The notes beneath the pieces were generated by a model. The model made no database searches. It was not told the origin of the DNA and worked only from the letters and a program-made list of their open reading frames with translations. Both the position numbers and the translations under genes were made by a program. A DNA stretch of 7,700 nucleotides from Nitrospirota bacterium (GTDB taxonomy: Bacteria > Nitrospirota > Thermodesulfovibrionia > UBA6902 > BMS3Bbin08): assembly GCA_016208845.1 (NCBI GenBank), contig JACQXH010000109.1, forward strand, positions 2,600-10,299, in the 5' to 3' direction. This document shows positions 6,517-7,700 of the stretch, one piece after another (within the stretch, counting starts at the first letter, position 1; each line of letters opens with the position of its first letter).

Positions 6517-6703
6517 CAGTTGAACTGGTAAGGGATCTTTCAGGGGAGAGACCATAACGCAGATCCAGGAATTTACGCTGACTTTTGTTCCTAAAATACT
6601 GGCGGTGTTTGCCTGCGTATTCATACTTATGTCGTGGATGGCAAATATCTTAATTACCTTTACAGTGAACTTGATACAGAATATGCCTCAGTATATACGA
6701 TGA
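6513..6703 (+). pseudogene. fliQ: fliQ, broken by an internal deletion with frameshift
   Basis: FliQ is an export gate membrane protein of about 89 residues with two membrane helices. Here an ATG at 6513 overlaps the fliP stop (ATGA) and starts MTVELVRDL, a normal FliQ beginning, but this frame ends at TAA 6555-6557 after 14 codons. In another frame, with no usable start, 6557-6703 encodes a complete FliQ C-terminal half: TQIQEFTLTFVPKILAVF, then the second helix, ending NMPQYIR. From TQIQ to the stop there are 48 residues, the same as in E. coli FliQ from TQIN. E. coli FliQ has 41 residues before that point (123 bases), whereas here there are 44 bases, so about 79 bases and the whole first membrane helix are missing. 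The stop overlaps the fliR start as ATGA, so the original operon architecture is preserved around the lesion. An assembly error is the main alternative. Confidence 0.88.
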
Positions 6704-7479
6704 AGAACGCACAGATCATTAATGACATGGGAGCGCTTTCCCAATACATGACTAATTTTTTATTTATCCTGCTCAGGGCAAGCGTTTTTTTCAGCATGCT
6801 GCCGGTCCTTGGCAGCAAAAGCCTGCCTGCACAGTTCAGGATGGGCATGGTAGTCTTTATTTCACTGGTTCTGACCCCGGTGGTGAACTTTGCAATCAAG
6901 GAAGACAACCTGTCCTTGCTGATACTTAAAGAAATACTCCTGGCCGTTGTACTCGGGCTCTCTGCGAAATTAATCTTTATGGCTGTTAACATGGCAGGAC
7001 AGTTTATCAGTAATGCAATGGGCCTGTCTATCGCAACGGTGTTTAATCCGGAGATGGGGCAGTCTACTTCTGTGGCAGAGGTCTATGGAATAATGGCCAT
7101 GCTGTTGTTCCTCGCGGTCGATGCCCATCATGAACTTATATATGTTTTTGTGAAAAGCTATGAGGTCATACCGGCAGGCCAGCTCAATATCAATCTGCTT
7201 ACGCCTGAGGTAACGGCAATGGGAAGCAGGTTCTTAATGCTTGCATTTAAGTTAAGCGCCCCGGTGGTTGTCGGCCTCCTGCTGGCCAATCTGCTGTCAG
7301 GCTTTTTATATAAGGCAGCCCCTCAGATGAATATATTCTTTATTATCTGGCCGATAAATCTTTTTCTGGGATTTTTGCTGATTACCCTGAGCATTCCGGC
7401 GTTTTCATATGTGCTGAACATTAATTTTGATGAAATAAAAGTTGAAATGATGAGGATTATGTCTTTGGCGAAAGGATAA
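6700..7479 (+). CDS. fliR: Flagellar export gate protein FliR
   Basis: Multi-pass inner membrane protein of 259 residues and single-copy member of the FliP-FliQ-FliR export gate. The ATG at 6700 overlaps the fliQ stop as ATGA and gives the usual family length. The frame is open further upstream to 6634, but that part lies inside the fliQ remnant and is an artefact. Conserved features are LLRASVFFSMLPVLGSK near the N-terminus, NMAGQFISNAMGLSIATVFNP with the polar AGQ segment in the middle, and APQMNIFFIIWPINLFLGF toward the C-terminus. Several hydrophobic helices are evident and no frameshift is visible. With fliQ damaged, translation of fliR by coupling would be reduced, since ribosomes would stop 143 bases earlier in the truncated frame. 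The next gene, often flhB, is not recognisable here. Confidence 0.95.
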   Translation: MKNAQIINDMGALSQYMTNFLFILLRASVFFSMLPVLGSKSLPAQFRMGMVVFISLVLTPVVNFAIKEDNLSLLILKEILLAVVLGLSAKLIFMAVNMAGQFISNAMGLSIATVFNPEMGQSTSVAEVYGIMAMLLFLAVDAHHELIYVFVKSYEVIPAGQLNINLLTPEVTAMGSRFLMLAFKLSAPVVVGLLLANLLSGFLYKAAPQMNIFFIIWPINLFLGFLLITLSIPAFSYVLNINFDEIKVEMMRIMSLAKG

Positions 7480-7481
7480 AG

Positions 7482-7574
7482 ATGGGAGAGTATAAAAAAG
7501 CAGCATATAGTATTTTCACTCATTCTCGCCGAACATCCTGTTCGTCTCCGAGGCTTTTGCCTCTTATTTTTTAA
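7482..7574 (+). CDS. Unrecognised 30-codon ORF after fliR, possible remnant of the next operon gene
   Basis: ATG at 7482 is preceded by AAAGGA at five to six bases, a good ribosome binding site immediately after the fliR stop, just where flhB often begins. The product starts MGEYKKAAYSIF, then turns Arg/Ser/Cys-rich (THSRRTSC) and ends at TAA 7572-7574. The second half is encoded by a hairpin and by the terminator itself, which is not normal coding sequence. I recognise no family. It may be the truncated 5' end of a former operon gene overtaken by a repeat, or a chance ORF. Confidence 0.25.
   Translation: MGEYKKAAYSIFTHSRRTSCSSPRLLPLIF
7530..7544. repeat. Perfect short hairpin CGAACA-TCC-TGTTCG
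   Basis: A 6-bp perfect inverted repeat with a three-base loop lies directly before the terminator hairpin. CTCG (7525-7528) and CGAG (7549-7552) could form an additional outer stem that would compete with the terminator stem. It may be part of a dispersed palindromic repeat. Confidence 0.5.
7550..7572 (+). terminator. Rho-independent terminator after fliR
   Basis: GAGGC-TTTT-GCCTC forms a 5-bp stem with a four-base loop at 7550-7563 and is followed by TTATTTTTT. It is oriented to end the fliL-fliR transcript about 70 bases after the fliR stop. This implies that the operon ends here and does not continue into flhB. Confidence 0.7.
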
Positions 7575-7700
7575 ATATAAGTTGCGGACTATCGGCAAGA
7601 GAGACCGTTCAAATACCATGCATTGTCGGTGTCACTTTTATTTTGATTAATGCTTCGCCGGTGTCTGTCTGTCATAATAAATACTCTTCCCGGTTATACT

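Noticed and set aside
6634..6699. N-terminal extension of fliR by 22 codons from an upstream ATG
   Set aside because: It lies within the fliQ coding remnant in another frame, and the ATG at 6700 gives the normal FliR length and the expected ATGA overlap.
7589..7596. GCCGATAG on the minus strand as a sigma-28 -10 element
   Set aside because: There is no TAAA at 14-16 bases upstream, and the direction would be antisense to fliR with no gene to serve.
7589..7675. Minus-strand 28-codon ORF starting MTDRHRRS near the right edge, with GGAAGAG eight bases upstream
   Set aside because: Very short, with no recognised product, and the possible ribosome site is not a strong match. It shares the AWYLN-encoding 14 bases with 3485-3498, noted as a repeat match instead.
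7650..7700. Open frame from ATG 7650 to the right edge as the start of a next gene
   Set aside because: No ribosome binding site, and the 17 codons visible match nothing recognisable; it may be chance.

Overview
The window carries two divergent blocks of a bacterial flagellar and chemotaxis system. It comes from a Gram-negative-type bacterium of moderate GC. The gene set and order (HEAT protein, cheR, two CheY-like regulators and cheA facing fliLMNOPQR) would fit Nitrospirota or a deltaproteobacterial relative. That placement is an inference from style, not something the sequence proves.

Minus-strand block, positions 3118 down to 1: a HEAT-repeat protein, cheR, a single-domain response regulator, a CheY almost residue-for-residue equivalent to the E. 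coli protein at its functional positions, and the first 19 codons of what looks like cheA. The genes overlap by a few bases or are spaced under 30 bases, so they form one operon. A near-perfect flagellar sigma-28 promoter (exact GCCGATAA -10 element) lies upstream of the HEAT gene, which places the operon in the late flagellar class.

Divergent intergenic region, 3119-3575 (457 bases): AT-rich. It holds the sigma-28 promoter, a large imperfect inverted repeat built from AGGCACA-type words, candidate promoters for the flagellar operon, and a 7-bp dyad (CATGGTA/TACCATG) just upstream of fliL.

Plus-strand block, 3576-7479: fliL, fliM, fliN, fliO, fliP, a broken fliQ and fliR, mostly with 4-base ATGA or TTGA overlaps. 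FliM and FliN are C-ring components, and FliM carries the N-terminal CheY-binding motif. FliO, FliP, FliQ and FliR build the type III export gate. FliL is a stator-associated membrane protein. CheY from the left block would act on FliM from the right block.

The main surprise is fliQ. Its start codon and its complete C-terminal half are both present, but about 79 bases are missing between them. The loss removes the first membrane helix and shifts the frame. After fliR, where flhB often sits, there is only a 30-codon ORF with a plausible ribosome binding site, running into a hairpin and a rho-independent terminator, with no recognisable gene to the window end. Either the 3' part of this operon is decaying or rearranged, or the assembly has a local deletion. 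A read-level check would decide.
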